A stretch of DNA of 46,438 nucleotides, taken from Pseudomonas sp. S37 (GTDB lineage: Bacteria; Pseudomonadota; Gammaproteobacteria; Pseudomonadales; Pseudomonadaceae). The stretch spans positions 1 to 46,438 of the forward strand of contig NZ_JACVZC010000038.1 in the NCBI RefSeq assembly GCF_016658545.1, read 5' to 3'. The notes beneath the pieces were generated by a model, which was not told the origin of the DNA, did not search any database, and saw nothing but the letters and a program-made list of their open reading frames with translations. The position numbers and the translations under genes were made by a program. Below are positions 18,257 through 27,836 of this stretch, one piece after another (the first letter of the stretch is position 1; every line of letters starts with the position of its first letter).

Positions 18257-18895
18257 TTAACGATTTGGCTGCGGGGTCAGGCGCAGATAGGGTTTGACCG
18301 CCCGATACCCTTTGGGGAAGCGCTGCTTGATCTCTTCCTCGTCCTTCAGCGAAGGCACGATCACCACGTCGTCGCCGTCCTGCCAGTTACCTGGCGTGGC
18401 CACCTTGTGGTTGTCGGTCAGCTGCAGCGAGTCGATCACCCGCAGGATTTCGTTGAAATTGCGCCCGGTACTGGCCGGGTAGGTGATGGTCAGGCGCACC
18501 TTCTTGTTCGGGTCAATGACGAACAGCGAGCGCACCGTCAGGGTGTCGCTGGCATTCGGGTGGATCAGGTCGTACAGGTCGGACACCTTGCGGTCGGCGT
18601 CGGCGATGATCGGGAAGTTGACCACGGTGTTCTGGGTCTCGTTGATGTCATCGATCCACCTGTGGTGCGAGTCGACCGGGTCCACCGACAGGGCGATGGC
18701 CTTGACCCCGCGCTTGGCGAAATCGTCCTTGAGCTTGGCAGTCAGGCCCAGCTCGGTGGTGCACACCGGCGTGAAGTCGGCCGGGTGAGAGAACAACACC
18801 CCCCAGCTGCTGCCCAGCCACTCGTGGAAGCGGATCTTGCCTTCGCTGGAATCCTGTTCGAAATCGGGGGCGATATCGCCGAGTTTGAGGCTCAT
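18257..18895 (-). CDS. lsfA: 1-Cys peroxiredoxin LsfA
   Basis: Encodes 212 aa, the 1-Cys (Prx6) class. Reduces peroxides through a single peroxidatic cysteine, C45 in ADFTPVCTTELG, with no resolving Cys. LsfA is induced by sulfate starvation in P. putida and is needed for sulfonate use there; it may protect against peroxide leaking from flavin monooxygenases (known role, inferred rationale). The frame is open 42 codons upstream, but the ATG at 18895 starts the conserved MSLKLGDIAPDF and has AGGAG. Monocistronic, with its own terminator and an unusual long-range inverted repeat around its promoter. Confidence 0.95.
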   Translation of the reverse strand: MSLKLGDIAPDFEQDSSEGKIRFHEWLGSSWGVLFSHPADFTPVCTTELGLTAKLKDDFAKRGVKAIALSVDPVDSHHRWIDDINETQNTVVNFPIIADADRKVSDLYDLIHPNASDTLTVRSLFVIDPNKKVRLTITYPASTGRNFNEILRVIDSLQLTDNHKVATPGNWQDGDDVVIVPSLKDEEEIKQRFPKGYRAVKPYLRLTPQPNR

Positions 18896-18940
18896 GGGCT
18901 GCGGCTCCTGTGCTGGGTTCTGTACACCGTGTGGGTTCAA

Positions 18941-19020
18941 TGTGCCTGCATTCGGTTGAAAACAAAAAGAATAAATATTGATTTGTTTATAACCATAACG
19001 CATACGAAATTGCAGGCACA
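18941..19020. promoter_or_regulatory. lsfA promoter region with long-range inverted repeat
   Basis: TGTGCCTGCA at 18941-18950 and TGCAGGCACA at 19011-19020 are perfect 10-bp inverted copies (14 bp if a 2-nt gap is allowed). They bracket an AT-rich core of 60 nt that holds ATTTGTTTAT (18981-18990), shared with ssuE. The likely promoter of lsfA lies inside. Possible looping operator; function is inferred. Confidence 0.5.
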
Positions 19021-19045
19021 AAAAAGCCTCGCACTAGGCGAGGCT
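19021..19045 (-). terminator. Intrinsic terminator of the porin gene
   Basis: GCCTCGC/GCGAGGC 7-bp stem with a 5-nt loop. On the minus strand it is followed by AAGCCTCGC's flanking T run (six T). It is 19-43 nt past the porin stop and directly abuts the right arm of the lsfA inverted repeat. Confidence 0.85.
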
Positions 19046-19063
19046 TCTTGAGTCAGCTACGGC

Positions 19064-20392
19064 TTACAGGAAGTTGTAAGTGTAGTTGAAGATCAGACGG
19101 GTCTGATCCTGGTCAGCCAGCGAGCTGGTGCCGGTGCCACGGTATACGCCGTGACGCAGGCTGGCGCCCAGGCCCTTGAAGGTGCCTTCCTGGATGACGT
19201 AGTCAACGCGAGCGTCGCGTTCCCATTCGCTGAAGGTGCCGTTGCCGTTGGCGTTCTTGCCGTCTTCACCTTTCAGGTAGGCAACCGAGGCTTTCAGGCC
19301 CGGTACGCCCAGACGCGCGAAATCATACGAGTACTGACCGAAGGTGGTGTTTTCACCGGCCTTGGCGAACTGGTTGATCATGCTGTCGGTGAACAGGTAG
19401 AAGCTGGCACCGCCGGCGCCTTCCGGACGGCCATTGCCGTCAACCACGTTGCCCTGGTTCAGCCAGACGAAGCCACCGTCATCATTGACACGCTGGTGGC
19501 CGAGCAGGAACGCGTGGCCACCCAGGGTGTAGGTGAAGATCGCGGACCAGGTCTTGTTGTCGACCTCGCCGGCGTTCTTGGCGTAACCGCCGTTGTTGCT
19601 GAAGCGGTAGCCGGCTTCACCGTTCTTGCCGTCGCTGCTGCTGTCGAAGTAGCGCAGGTCGGTCTTGAACGACTGGTCGTCAGCAATCTTGAACACATGG
19701 GTAGCGCCCAGGAAGTGCTGCTTGTAGAAGTCTTCCAGGTTCGAGTAGTAGTACTGCAGGGTCAGGTCTGGAGTGAGCTTGTAGTCCAGGCCGCCGTAGC
19801 GGAACTTGTTGCTGTCCTGGGTCGCGCCTGCTACCGACAGACCGGTACGGTTGCTCGACGCACGGCCCATGGCGTGGGTCAGTTGGCCGGCGTTGATGGT
19901 CAGGTTGTCGATTTCCTTCGACTGGATGGTGCCACCCTCGAAGGTTTGCGGCAGCAGACGGCCATCGTTGGAGACCAGGATCGGCAGGTTCGGCGCCAGG
20001 GCGCTACCGTAGTGAACTTCAGTCTTCGAGAAGCGAGCCTTGGCGTTGGCGCCAACGCGAGCCCACTGGCTTACAGCCGAGCCATCGCTATCGCTTGGGA
20101 AGAAGGTGCCGACATCCGGGTGCTTGCCACGGCCACCATCCAGGTGGATACCCCACAGGGCCTGGGCATCGACACCAAAGCCAACGGTGCCTTCGGTGAA
20201 GCCGGAGATGTAGTCGAGCTTGAAGCCCTGACCCGACTCACGGTTGTCGGCACCGCCATCACGGTTGTCGTTGTTGAAGTACATGGTGCGCGAGCTGAGC
20301 GACAGTTTGCTGTCTTCAACGAAACCGGCAGCGCCTGCTGTTTGGGCGAAAACCCCCAGTGCCACGGCCACGGCCAGGCTGGACTTGTACAT
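19064..20392 (-). CDS. OprD-family outer-membrane porin (OprE-like)
   Basis: Encodes 442 aa. A signal peptide (MYKSSLAVAVALG, cleavage after AGA about residue 22) is followed by an OprD-type beta-barrel with alternating strands and the terminal aromatic (YTYNFL). OprD-family porins take up amino acids or organic acids. The position between lsfA and tauA suggests it admits organosulfur anions, which is inference; OprE homologs have also been linked to anaerobic growth. ATG with AGAGGAGC upstream. Monocistronic with its own terminator; shares a 567-nt upstream region with tauA. Confidence 0.88.
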   Translation of the reverse strand: MYKSSLAVAVALGVFAQTAGAAGFVEDSKLSLSSRTMYFNNDNRDGGADNRESGQGFKLDYISGFTEGTVGFGVDAQALWGIHLDGGRGKHPDVGTFFPSDSDGSAVSQWARVGANAKARFSKTEVHYGSALAPNLPILVSNDGRLLPQTFEGGTIQSKEIDNLTINAGQLTHAMGRASSNRTGLSVAGATQDSNKFRYGGLDYKLTPDLTLQYYYSNLEDFYKQHFLGATHVFKIADDQSFKTDLRYFDSSSDGKNGEAGYRFSNNGGYAKNAGEVDNKTWSAIFTYTLGGHAFLLGHQRVNDDGGFVWLNQGNVVDGNGRPEGAGGASFYLFTDSMINQFAKAGENTTFGQYSYDFARLGVPGLKASVAYLKGEDGKNANGNGTFSEWERDARVDYVIQEGTFKGLGASLRHGVYRGTGTSSLADQDQTRLIFNYTYNFL

Positions 20393-20507
20393 GTTTTGCT
20401 CCTCTACGTTCTAATTCTTGTATCTCTCTGGCGGAGGGGTCTTATGCCCCGCTCACCGTGGATTGGCGATTTAGTCCCAAAGCGTGACCCTTAAGTCAAT
20501 CGTTTCT

Positions 20508-20515
20508 AAACGTTT
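20508..20515. promoter_or_regulatory. AAACGTTT box near the porin start
   Basis: Palindrome AAACGTTT (20508-20515) lies 116 nt upstream of the porin start. The same 8-mer is the core of the 12-bp palindrome at 20678-20689. A LacI-family operator-like core; no LacI-type gene is in the window. Confidence 0.35.
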
Positions 20516-20660
20516 CGCGACTTTGGTCTAAGACGTCACCTGCGCTACAGGATAATGACAATCCTATAAATCCAAAATGACCGTTTTATGAATTTGTAAG
20601 ATTTTTACGGAATATGTTTGAAACCTTTACTGCCATTCGTTGTAGTGAACCCTATCATCC

Positions 20661-20697
20661 ATAACCATTGGTTATTTGCAAACGTTTGCTCATAACC
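20661..20697. promoter_or_regulatory. Tandem palindromes in the porin/tauA gap
   Basis: Two adjacent perfect palindromes: ATAACCATTGGTTAT (20661-20675) and GCAAACGTTTGC (20678-20689). They are framed by direct copies of CATAACC at 20660-20666 and 20691-20697. They lie about 270 nt upstream of both divergent genes, in low-GC DNA. Very likely protein-binding sites; the regulator is unknown. Confidence 0.55.
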
Positions 20698-20780
20698 TAA
20701 TTCCGTATTGATCTATAGGGACGAAAGAGCCTAGCAGGCTGCTCTGATTTCGCCATTGATCCAGGTTATGGCCTCATGAA

Positions 20781-20846
20781 TTCAGGTTACGGCCCCATCG
20801 CGACACAAGGCCGCTCCTACAGGGGACCGCATCACGGCGACCTGAA
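20781..20846. repeat. Single REP framed by TTCAGGT/ACCTGAA
   Basis: One type-A REP arm (20790-20824, CGCGACACAAGGCCGCTCCT) with no partner. Flanks TTCAGGT (20781-20787) and ACCTGAA (20840-20846) are 7-bp inverted copies. A direct repeat CAGGTTATGGCC/CAGGTTACGGCC (20763-20774 and 20783-20794) adjoins. It is upstream of tauA, unlike the other REPs, which sit mostly at gene ends. Confidence 0.75.
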
Positions 20847-20874
20847 TCTTAAGGCCTTTGCCTCCTAAGCTAAT

Positions 20875-20912
20875 GCAAAAAAGTTATTTATTTTAAATTT
20901 CTTAGATCATTT
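20875..20912 (+). promoter_or_regulatory. AT-rich tauA upstream box
   Basis: AAAAAAGTTATTTATTTTAA and following AT-rich bases lie 50-85 nt before the tauA ATG. They resemble the AAAAAGTTAATTTAT box upstream of the sfnB leader (30552-30566). Candidate binding site for a sulfate-starvation activator; no clear -35/-10 pair is visible. Confidence 0.4.
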
Positions 20913-20959
20913 AGCCTTCTCGCCATCCATTCCCCAGTTTGCCTGACGAGAGGTTCACC

Positions 20960-21931
20960 ATGATCCCGCACGCCCCGCTGCGCCTGTTCGCCGCCCTGAC
21001 CCTCGCCAGCACCAGCTGGCTGGCCCAGGCGGCCGACCTGACCGTTGCCTACCAGACCACCGTCGACCCGGCCAAAGTGGCGCAGGTGGATGGCGACTAC
21101 GAAAAAGCCAGCAAGGCCAGCATCGACTGGCGCAAATTCGATAACGGCGCCGACGTGATCACCGCAGTGGCCAGCGGCGACGTGCAGATCGGCTACCTGG
21201 GTTCCAGCCCACTGGCCGCTGCTGCCACCCGCAAGCTGCCGGTCGAGACCTTTTTGATCGCCACGCAGATTGGCGCCGGCGAAGCACTGGTCGCCCGCGA
21301 CAGCATCAAGACGCCACAAGACCTGGTCGGCAAGAAAGTCGCCGTGCCGTTCGTCTCCACCGGCCACTACAGCCTGCTGGCGGCCCTGAAAAGCTGGAAC
21401 ATCGACCCGTCCAAGGTGCAGATCCTCAACCTTGCACCCCCGGCGATCATTGCCGCCTGGAAACGCGGCGACATCGACGCCACCTACGTCTGGGACCCGG
21501 CCCTGGGCGTGGCCAAGGAAAACGGCAAGGTGCTGATCACCTCTGGCGAGCTGGCCGCAAAAGGCGCACCTACTTTCGATGCCTGGATTGTGCGCAAGGA
21601 CTTCGCCGAGAAGCACCCCGACGTGGTCAAGGCTTTCGCCAAAGTCACCCTCGATGCTTACGCCGATTACCGCAAAGACCCGCAAGCCTGGCTGGCTGAC
21701 AAGGGCAACGTAGACAAACTGGTGAAGCTGTCCGGCGCCAAAGCCAGCGACATTCCGGTGCTGCTGGAGGGCAACGTCTACCCACTGGCCGCCGACCAGG
21801 CCAGCGCACTGGGCGCACCTACCACCCAGGCACTAACCGACACGGCCAACTTCCTCAAGCAGCAAGGCAAGGTTGACGCCGTACTGCCGGACTACTCGCC
21901 GTACGTCAGCGCCAAGTTCCTTCCAAACTGA
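20960..21931 (+). CDS. tauA: Taurine-binding protein
   Basis: Encodes 323 aa, the periplasmic binding protein of the taurine ABC transporter. A signal peptide ends after SWLAQA (about residue 24); the mature part begins [33 protein letters not shown] and YVWDPALG are characteristic of TauA. The ATG at 20960 has GAGAGG 6 nt upstream and is preferred over the upstream in-frame start. First gene of tauABCD; tauB follows after 13 nt. Confidence 0.94.
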   Translation: MIPHAPLRLFAALTLASTSWLAQAADLTVAYQTTVDPAKVAQVDGDYEKASKASIDWRKFDNGADVITAVASGDVQIGYLGSSPLAAAATRKLPVETFLIATQIGAGEALVARDSIKTPQDLVGKKVAVPFVSTGHYSLLAALKSWNIDPSKVQILNLAPPAIIAAWKRGDIDATYVWDPALGVAKENGKVLITSGELAAKGAPTFDAWIVRKDFAEKHPDVVKAFAKVTLDAYADYRKDPQAWLADKGNVDKLVKLSGAKASDIPVLLEGNVYPLAADQASALGAPTTQALTDTANFLKQQGKVDAVLPDYSPYVSAKFLPN

Positions 21932-21944
21932 TCCGGAGCCCGCC

Positions 21945-22733
21945 ATGGCCTTGCTCGAGCTGGAGCGCATCAGCGCACAGTACCCCGGTGCCGCCACCCC
22001 GGTACTGGCCGACATCAACCTGAGCCTGGGGCCGCGCCAACTGCTGGTGGCCCTGGGGCCATCCGGCAGCGGCAAGACCTCGCTGCTCAACCTGATCGCC
22101 GGTTTCGTTACCCCCAGTGGCGGCCGCATCACCCTCGACGGTGTGCCGGTGCAAGGGCCTGGAGCCGAGCGCGGCGTAGTGTTCCAGGACGACGCGCTAC
22201 TGCCCTGGCAGAACGTGCTGGGCAACGTCGCCTTCGGCCTGGAGCTGGCCGGCGTACCGCGCGCCGAGCGTGAAGCCAAAGCCCGCGAGATGCTGGCCCT
22301 GGTCGACCTCGCCGGTTTCGGCGAGCGGCGCATCTGGCAACTGTCCGGCGGCCAGAAGCAACGCGTGGGCCTGGCCCGGGCGCTGGCAGCCGACCCACGG
22401 GTGCTGTTGATGGACGAACCGTTCGGCGCCCTTGATGCCTTCACCCGCGAGCAGATGCAGGAGTTGCTGCTGCAGGTATGGCAGCGCACCGCCAAGCCGG
22501 TGTTCCTGATTACCCACGACATCGAAGAGGCGGTGTTCCTGGCCAGCGAACTGGTACTGCTGGCGCCCAACCCGGGCCGCGTGGTGGAACGCCTGCAACT
22601 GGACTTCGGCCAGCGCTATGCCGCTGGCGAATCGGCCCGGGCGATCAAGTCCGACCCGGCCTTCATCGAAACCCGCGAGCATGTACTGGCGCGGGTGTTC
22701 TCCCAACGCCAAAGCCTGCAGGAGCGCGCATGA
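21945..22733 (+). CDS. tauB: Taurine ABC transporter ATPase
   Basis: Encodes 262 aa. Walker [10 protein letters not shown] near residue 39, Q-loop [11 protein letters not shown], signature LSGGQKQRV and Walker [13 protein letters not shown] are intact. Powers taurine import through TauC. The ATG has GGAG upstream, and the stop overlaps tauC by 4 nt (ATGA). The length matches E. coli TauB closely. Confidence 0.95.
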   Translation: MALLELERISAQYPGAATPVLADINLSLGPRQLLVALGPSGSGKTSLLNLIAGFVTPSGGRITLDGVPVQGPGAERGVVFQDDALLPWQNVLGNVAFGLELAGVPRAEREAKAREMLALVDLAGFGERRIWQLSGGQKQRVGLARALAADPRVLLMDEPFGALDAFTREQMQELLLQVWQRTAKPVFLITHDIEEAVFLASELVLLAPNPGRVVERLQLDFGQRYAAGESARAIKSDPAFIETREHVLARVFSQRQSLQERA

Positions 22734-23569
22734 GCAGCCTGGACCTGCCGGTTACCGGCAAACACAACGCCCAACCCCGGCCAGCCACCAAGCTGCGCCG
22801 CCCACTGTCCACCCGCTGGATCAGCACCCTGACCCTCGCCAGCCTGTTGCTGGCCTGGTGGCTGGTGACTGCCGCCGGCTGGGTCGAGCCGCTGTTCCTG
22901 CCCTCGCCCGGCGACATCCTGGCCAAGGGCTGGACCTTGCTGACCCAGGGTTACATGGATGCCAGCCTGTGGCAGCACCTGGGCGCCAGCCTGGGGCGCA
23001 TCGGCGTGGCCCTGCTGGCCGCCACGCTGACCGCCATCCCGGTGGGCATCGCCATCGGCTACAACCGCGTGGCACGCGGCATCCTCGACCCGCTGATCGA
23101 GTTCTACCGGCCGATCCCGCCGCTGGCCTACCTGCCGCTGATCGTCATCTGGTGCGGCATCGGCGAGCTGTCGAAGGTGCTGCTGATCTTCCTGGCCATC
23201 TTCGCCCCGATCGCCATTGCCACCGCCACCGGCGTGCGCACGGTCGACCCGGCCAAGCTGCGTGCCGCGCAGTCGCTGGGCGCCAGCAAGGCGCAACTGA
23301 TCCGCCACGTGATCCTGCCCAGCGCGCTGCCCGACATCCTCACCGGCATCCGCATTGGCCTGGGGGTTGGCTGGTCGACCCTGGTCGCCGCCGAACTGAT
23401 CGCCGCCACCAGCGGCCTGGGCTTCATGGTGCAGTCGGCGGCGCAGTTCCTGGTCACCGATGTGGTGGTGCTGGGCATCCTGCTGATTGCCCTGATCGCC
23501 TTCGCCCTGGAAATGAGCCTGCGTGCCCTGCAACGCAAGCTGGTGCCTTGGCACGGGCAGAGCCACTGA
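22730..23569 (+). CDS. tauC: Taurine ABC transporter permease
   Basis: Encodes 279 aa. Inner-membrane permease with about six hydrophobic segments. The coupling-helix region ([20 protein letters not shown]) lies near residue 180, and [18 protein letters not shown] near 125 is typical of the TauC/SsuC family. Coupled to tauB by the ATGA overlap; tauD starts 48 nt after its stop. Confidence 0.95.
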   Translation: MSSLDLPVTGKHNAQPRPATKLRRPLSTRWISTLTLASLLLAWWLVTAAGWVEPLFLPSPGDILAKGWTLLTQGYMDASLWQHLGASLGRIGVALLAATLTAIPVGIAIGYNRVARGILDPLIEFYRPIPPLAYLPLIVIWCGIGELSKVLLIFLAIFAPIAIATATGVRTVDPAKLRAAQSLGASKAQLIRHVILPSALPDILTGIRIGLGVGWSTLVAAELIAATSGLGFMVQSAAQFLVTDVVVLGILLIALIAFALEMSLRALQRKLVPWHGQSH

Positions 23570-24451
<882 letters not shown>

Positions 24452-24460
24452 TGGTGACCT

Positions 24461-24561
24461 GGGCCGGCCTCTTCGCGGGTGAACCCGCTCCCACAGGTAC
24501 ACCACAAGGCTCAGGATCTGTGGGGTCCATGTGGGAGCGGGTTTACCCGCGAAGAGGCCAG
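24461..24561. repeat. REP pair (type B)
   Basis: Inverted arms CTCTTCGCGGGTGAACCCGC and GCGGGTTTACCCGCGAAGAG around a spacer. The spacer begins TACACCACAAGGCTCAGGA and is nearly the same as that of the REP pair at 27837-27944. It lies between convergent tauD and the BCCT gene. Confidence 0.9.
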
Positions 24562-24570
24562 TACAGGTTG

Positions 24571-26574
24571 TCACCTGACCAGATGCAGGTACTGCATGTG
24601 CCGCTCGTACTGGTCGAGGATGTCGTTGATGATCTGCTCCTTGCTGTAGCCCACCAGGTCATAGTTCTGGCTGCCTTCGCTCAGATGCACCTCGGCCCGG
24701 TAGTAGCGGCGGTTCTTCAACTCCTGCGTACCCAGCCCGCCCAGGGCGAACGATGGCGTGAAGTAACCACGCATCTGTACCTGGTAAATGAACGGTTGCT
24801 CCTCACCATGGCCGATCTTCAGGCTGACGTTGTCGTGGCTCGGGTCGTCCTGGGTAATCAGCACCAGGCCCTTCTGCTCGAAAACTTCACGCACATCGGC
24901 AATCGCCGGGCGCACCACGTCGTCCATGAAGCGGTACACCTCGTCACGCGACGGGAAGTGCACGGCCTGGCTGAGGCGCTGGCGCCAGCCACCACGGCCA
25001 CGGCGTGACTGGGCGAACGGCGCCAGCGAGTGCATCTGCGCGATCTGCCGTTGCGACTCCAGGTAAAACGCCTTGTGCAGCCCCCACATCATGCACAACA
25101 GAATCAGCGAGAACGGCAACGAGGTCAGCACCACCGCCGACTTAAGCGAATCGATGCTGCCGGCGAACAACAGCGCACTGGTGATCAGCGCGGTCATTGC
25201 GCCCCAGAAGATGCGCAGCCAGTTCGGCCCGTCTTCGTCGGCATCGCCCCCCTTGGCCGACAAGGTCGACAGCACCACGGTGCCCGAGTCGGCCGATGTG
25301 ACGAAGAACACGAAACTGATGAATACCGTGGTGGCGATTACCGCCTTGCTCCAGGGGTAGGTCTCCAGCAGCAGGTACAGGCTCATCGAAGGGTTATCCA
25401 GCGCCGATTGGCCCAGCGCAGTCATACCGTGGTTGATCACCTGGTCGAGGGCGCTGTTGCCGAAGATCGACATCCACGCCAGGGTGAAGCCCAGCGGGAT
25501 CAGCAGCACGCCAAAGACGAACTCGCGGATGGTACGGCCACGGGAGATACGGGCGATGAACAGCCCCACGAACGGCGCCCAGGCAATCCACCAGGCCCAG
25601 TAGAACACCGTCCAGCCGCCCAGCCAGTCACGGTTTTCACCATACGCGTACACGTCAAAGCTCTTGCGCGGCAAGGCGCCCAGGTAGTCACCCAGGTTCT
25701 GGATCAGGGTATTGAACAGGTGCTGGGTAGGCCCGGCGAACAACACGAACAGCAGCAGCGCGCAGGCCAGGAACAGGTTGATGTCGCTCATCACCCGCAC
25801 GCCCTTCTCCACCCCGGCGACGGCCACGGCCACCGCCGCGCCCATCATCAGGGTAATGAGGATCACCTGCACCCATTGGCTGTGGCTGATGCCGAACAGG
25901 TAGTCGAGGCCGGCGTTCAGGTGCAGCACACCAAAGCCCATGTCGGCGCCCAGGCCGAACACCGTGGCGATGATGCCGAAACCGTCTACCGCGTAGCCGA
26001 TCGGCCCGTTGATGCGCTTGCCGATCAGCGGGTACAGCGCCGAGCGCAGGGCCAACGGCAGGTTGTGCCGGTAGGCGAAATAGGCCAGCGCCATGCCGAC
26101 GAAGGCGAATACGCCCCAGCCATGCAGGCCCCAGTGCAGGAACAGGATCTGCATCGCCTGGCGCCCGGCCTCGGCCGTGCCTGCTTCACCTTGAGGCGGT
26201 TGCAGCATGTGGGTCAGCGGTTCGGACACGCAGAAGAAGAACAGTGTAATGCTGATGCCAGCGGCGAACAGCATGCCGGCCCATGACAGGTAGCTGAACT
26301 CGGGTTCGTCGTGGTCGGCACCGAGCTTGATCTTGCCGTAGCCGGACAAGGCGGTGACCACCACGAAGACCAGGTACAGCGTCATCGCCAGCATGTAGTA
26401 CCAGCCGACCGTGTTGGCCGCCCAGTTCTGCGCCGCCAGCAACCAGTCGCCTGCAGCTTGCGGGTTGGAGATGACCACCAGGCCGAAGATGAGGATGAAG
26501 CTTGCCGCAAAGTAGAACACAGGGGGGTTCATGCGGATCTTGCCATTGGCAAGGGAAGGGGTCGGTGCACTCAT
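24571..26574 (-). CDS. betT: BCCT-family transporter, BetT-type
   Basis: Encodes 667 aa. Inner-membrane carrier with twelve predicted membrane spans, the WAWWIAW aromatic box near residue 340 that binds quaternary ammonium groups, and a long cytoplasmic C-terminal domain (about 515-667) as in osmoregulated, proton-coupled BetT proteins. The usual substrate is choline; a BetI-like operator upstream supports this. The location between tau and cysteine genes allows a sulfur-bearing substrate such as choline sulfate or DMSP, but the sequence does not show it. Start at ATG 26574 (GAGGTG upstream); a second Met at residue 15 is possible. Transcribed alone. Confidence 0.88.
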   Translation of the reverse strand: MSAPTPSLANGKIRMNPPVFYFAASFILIFGLVVISNPQAAGDWLLAAQNWAANTVGWYYMLAMTLYLVFVVVTALSGYGKIKLGADHDEPEFSYLSWAGMLFAAGISITLFFFCVSEPLTHMLQPPQGEAGTAEAGRQAMQILFLHWGLHGWGVFAFVGMALAYFAYRHNLPLALRSALYPLIGKRINGPIGYAVDGFGIIATVFGLGADMGFGVLHLNAGLDYLFGISHSQWVQVILITLMMGAAVAVAVAGVEKGVRVMSDINLFLACALLLFVLFAGPTQHLFNTLIQNLGDYLGALPRKSFDVYAYGENRDWLGGWTVFYWAWWIAWAPFVGLFIARISRGRTIREFVFGVLLIPLGFTLAWMSIFGNSALDQVINHGMTALGQSALDNPSMSLYLLLETYPWSKAVIATTVFISFVFFVTSADSGTVVLSTLSAKGGDADEDGPNWLRIFWGAMTALITSALLFAGSIDSLKSAVVLTSLPFSLILLCMMWGLHKAFYLESQRQIAQMHSLAPFAQSRRGRGGWRQRLSQAVHFPSRDEVYRFMDDVVRPAIADVREVFEQKGLVLITQDDPSHDNVSLKIGHGEEQPFIYQVQMRGYFTPSFALGGLGTQELKNRRYYRAEVHLSEGSQNYDLVGYSKEQIINDILDQYERHMQYLHLVR

Positions 26575-26668
26575 CGGGCGTGCACCTCGTCAAATGACGT
26601 GAGGTTCGGAATGAACGGGTTCAGCAAAGGAATCCTCCTGTTGAACACCGGCAGCGGACCAGCGTTTT

Positions 26669-26693
26669 TTCATTGAACAAGCGTTCAAGTTAA
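26669..26693 (-). promoter_or_regulatory. BetI-like operator upstream of betT
   Basis: TTGAAC-AAGC-GTTCAA (26673-26688), a perfect 6-bp inverted repeat, lies 95-120 nt upstream of the betT ATG. The context CATTGAAC...GTTCAAGTTAA resembles BetI sites of bet genes, as far as I recall. No betI is in the window, so it would act in trans. Confidence 0.5.
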
Positions 26694-26740
26694 ACATGGA
26701 TCGGATTTCAATGCGAATTGGGGCGCTGATTGGTGTACGC

Positions 26741-26848
26741 CTGTTGTGGCCTATTCGCGGGTAAACCCGCTCCCACAGGGACCTTACAACAATTGATATT
26801 TGTGCAGTCCTTGTGGGAGCGGGTTCACCCGCGAATAGGCCACAACAG
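26741..26848. repeat. REP pair (type B, long arms)
   Basis: Arms of about 40 nt, starting CTGTTGTGGCCTATTCGCGG at 26741 and ending with the complement at 26848, with one or two mismatches. The longest and cleanest of the REP palindromes here. It lies downstream of the serine acetyltransferase gene and upstream of betT. Confidence 0.92.
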
Positions 26849-26865
26849 GCTAAACAAATGCCAGA

Positions 26866-27798
26866 TCAATTCTTGTCCTGACAATCCAGCTGCAAATTGG
26901 CCTGGGTAATATTGCTTTCAGCCGGCACACTGCGGGTCAGCCACACATTGCCGCCAATGGTCGAACCTTTGCCGATGGTAATGCGCCCCAGCACCGTGGC
27001 CCCGGCGTAGATCACCACGTCGTCCTCGACAATCGGGTGGCGTGGGAGGCCTTTGTGCAAGGTGCCGGACTCGTCGCTGGGGAAGCGCTTGGCCCCCAGG
27101 GTCACTGCCTGGTAGATACGCACGCGCTCGCCGATGATTGCGGTTTCGCCAATCACCACCCCGGTACCATGGTCGATGAAGAAGCTCGGGCCGATCTGCG
27201 CCCCCGGGTGAATGTCGATGCCGGTGGCAGAATGTGCCAGCTCCGAACTGATCCGCGCCAGCAGCGGCAGGCCGGCCTGGTACAGGTGGTGGGCCAGGCG
27301 GTGGTGGATGATCGCCAAAATACCCGGGTAGCACAGCAGCACTTCATCGACGCTGCGCGCCGCCGGGTCGCCGTGGTAGGCGGCCAGCACGTCGGTGTCG
27401 AGCAATACACGCAAGTCTGGCAGCGCAGCCGCGAAACCCTGGACCAGGCTCAGCGCATGGGCATCGACGCCCGCCAGCTCAGCCTTGCTTTGCCGTGCGG
27501 CGTAGCGCAGCTCCAGGCGGGCCTGGGTCAACAGGGCAGTCAGCGCTGCATCCAGGGTATGGCCAACATAGAAGTCTTCACTTTCTTCGCGCAGGTCAAC
27601 CGGGCCCAGGCGCATGGGGAACAGCGCGCCGCACAGTTGCTCCAGAATATGCCGCATCGCCTCGCGCGAAGGCAGTTCGCGCCCGCCCTGCTCGCCGCTG
27701 CTGCGGCCATTGCGGGTGCGCCATTGGTCACGGGCGCCGCGCAGGCCGGTGACGATGCTCTGCAACTGCCAGTGCCCGGATGAAAGTTGTTCGCTCAC
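26866..27798 (-). CDS. epsC: EpsC-type serine O-acetyltransferase
   Basis: Encodes 310 aa. Transfers acetyl from acetyl-CoA to serine to make O-acetylserine, the cysteine precursor whose N-acetyl form induces CysB. Left-handed beta-helix hexapeptide repeats occupy about residues 185-290 (IDIHPGAQIG, IDHGTGVVIGETA, GERVRIYQAVTLGAK). The catalytic His lies in the IDHGTG segment. The N-terminal half (1-170) is a helical domain. The start is a GTG at 27798 with CAGGAG upstream; the open frame continues into the REP but without a good start. It is divergent from the cystine uptake operon tcyJLN, which fits a cysteine-supply role. It is longer than E. coli CysE (273 aa). Confidence 0.9.
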   Translation of the reverse strand: MSEQLSSGHWQLQSIVTGLRGARDQWRTRNGRSSGEQGGRELPSREAMRHILEQLCGALFPMRLGPVDLREESEDFYVGHTLDAALTALLTQARLELRYAARQSKAELAGVDAHALSLVQGFAAALPDLRVLLDTDVLAAYHGDPAARSVDEVLLCYPGILAIIHHRLAHHLYQAGLPLLARISSELAHSATGIDIHPGAQIGPSFFIDHGTGVVIGETAIIGERVRIYQAVTLGAKRFPSDESGTLHKGLPRHPIVEDDVVIYAGATVLGRITIGKGSTIGGNVWLTRSVPAESNITQANLQLDCQDKN

Positions 27799-27836
27799 GG
27801 TTTTCTCCTGCCGTATTGGCCATCTGATTTTGTTGC

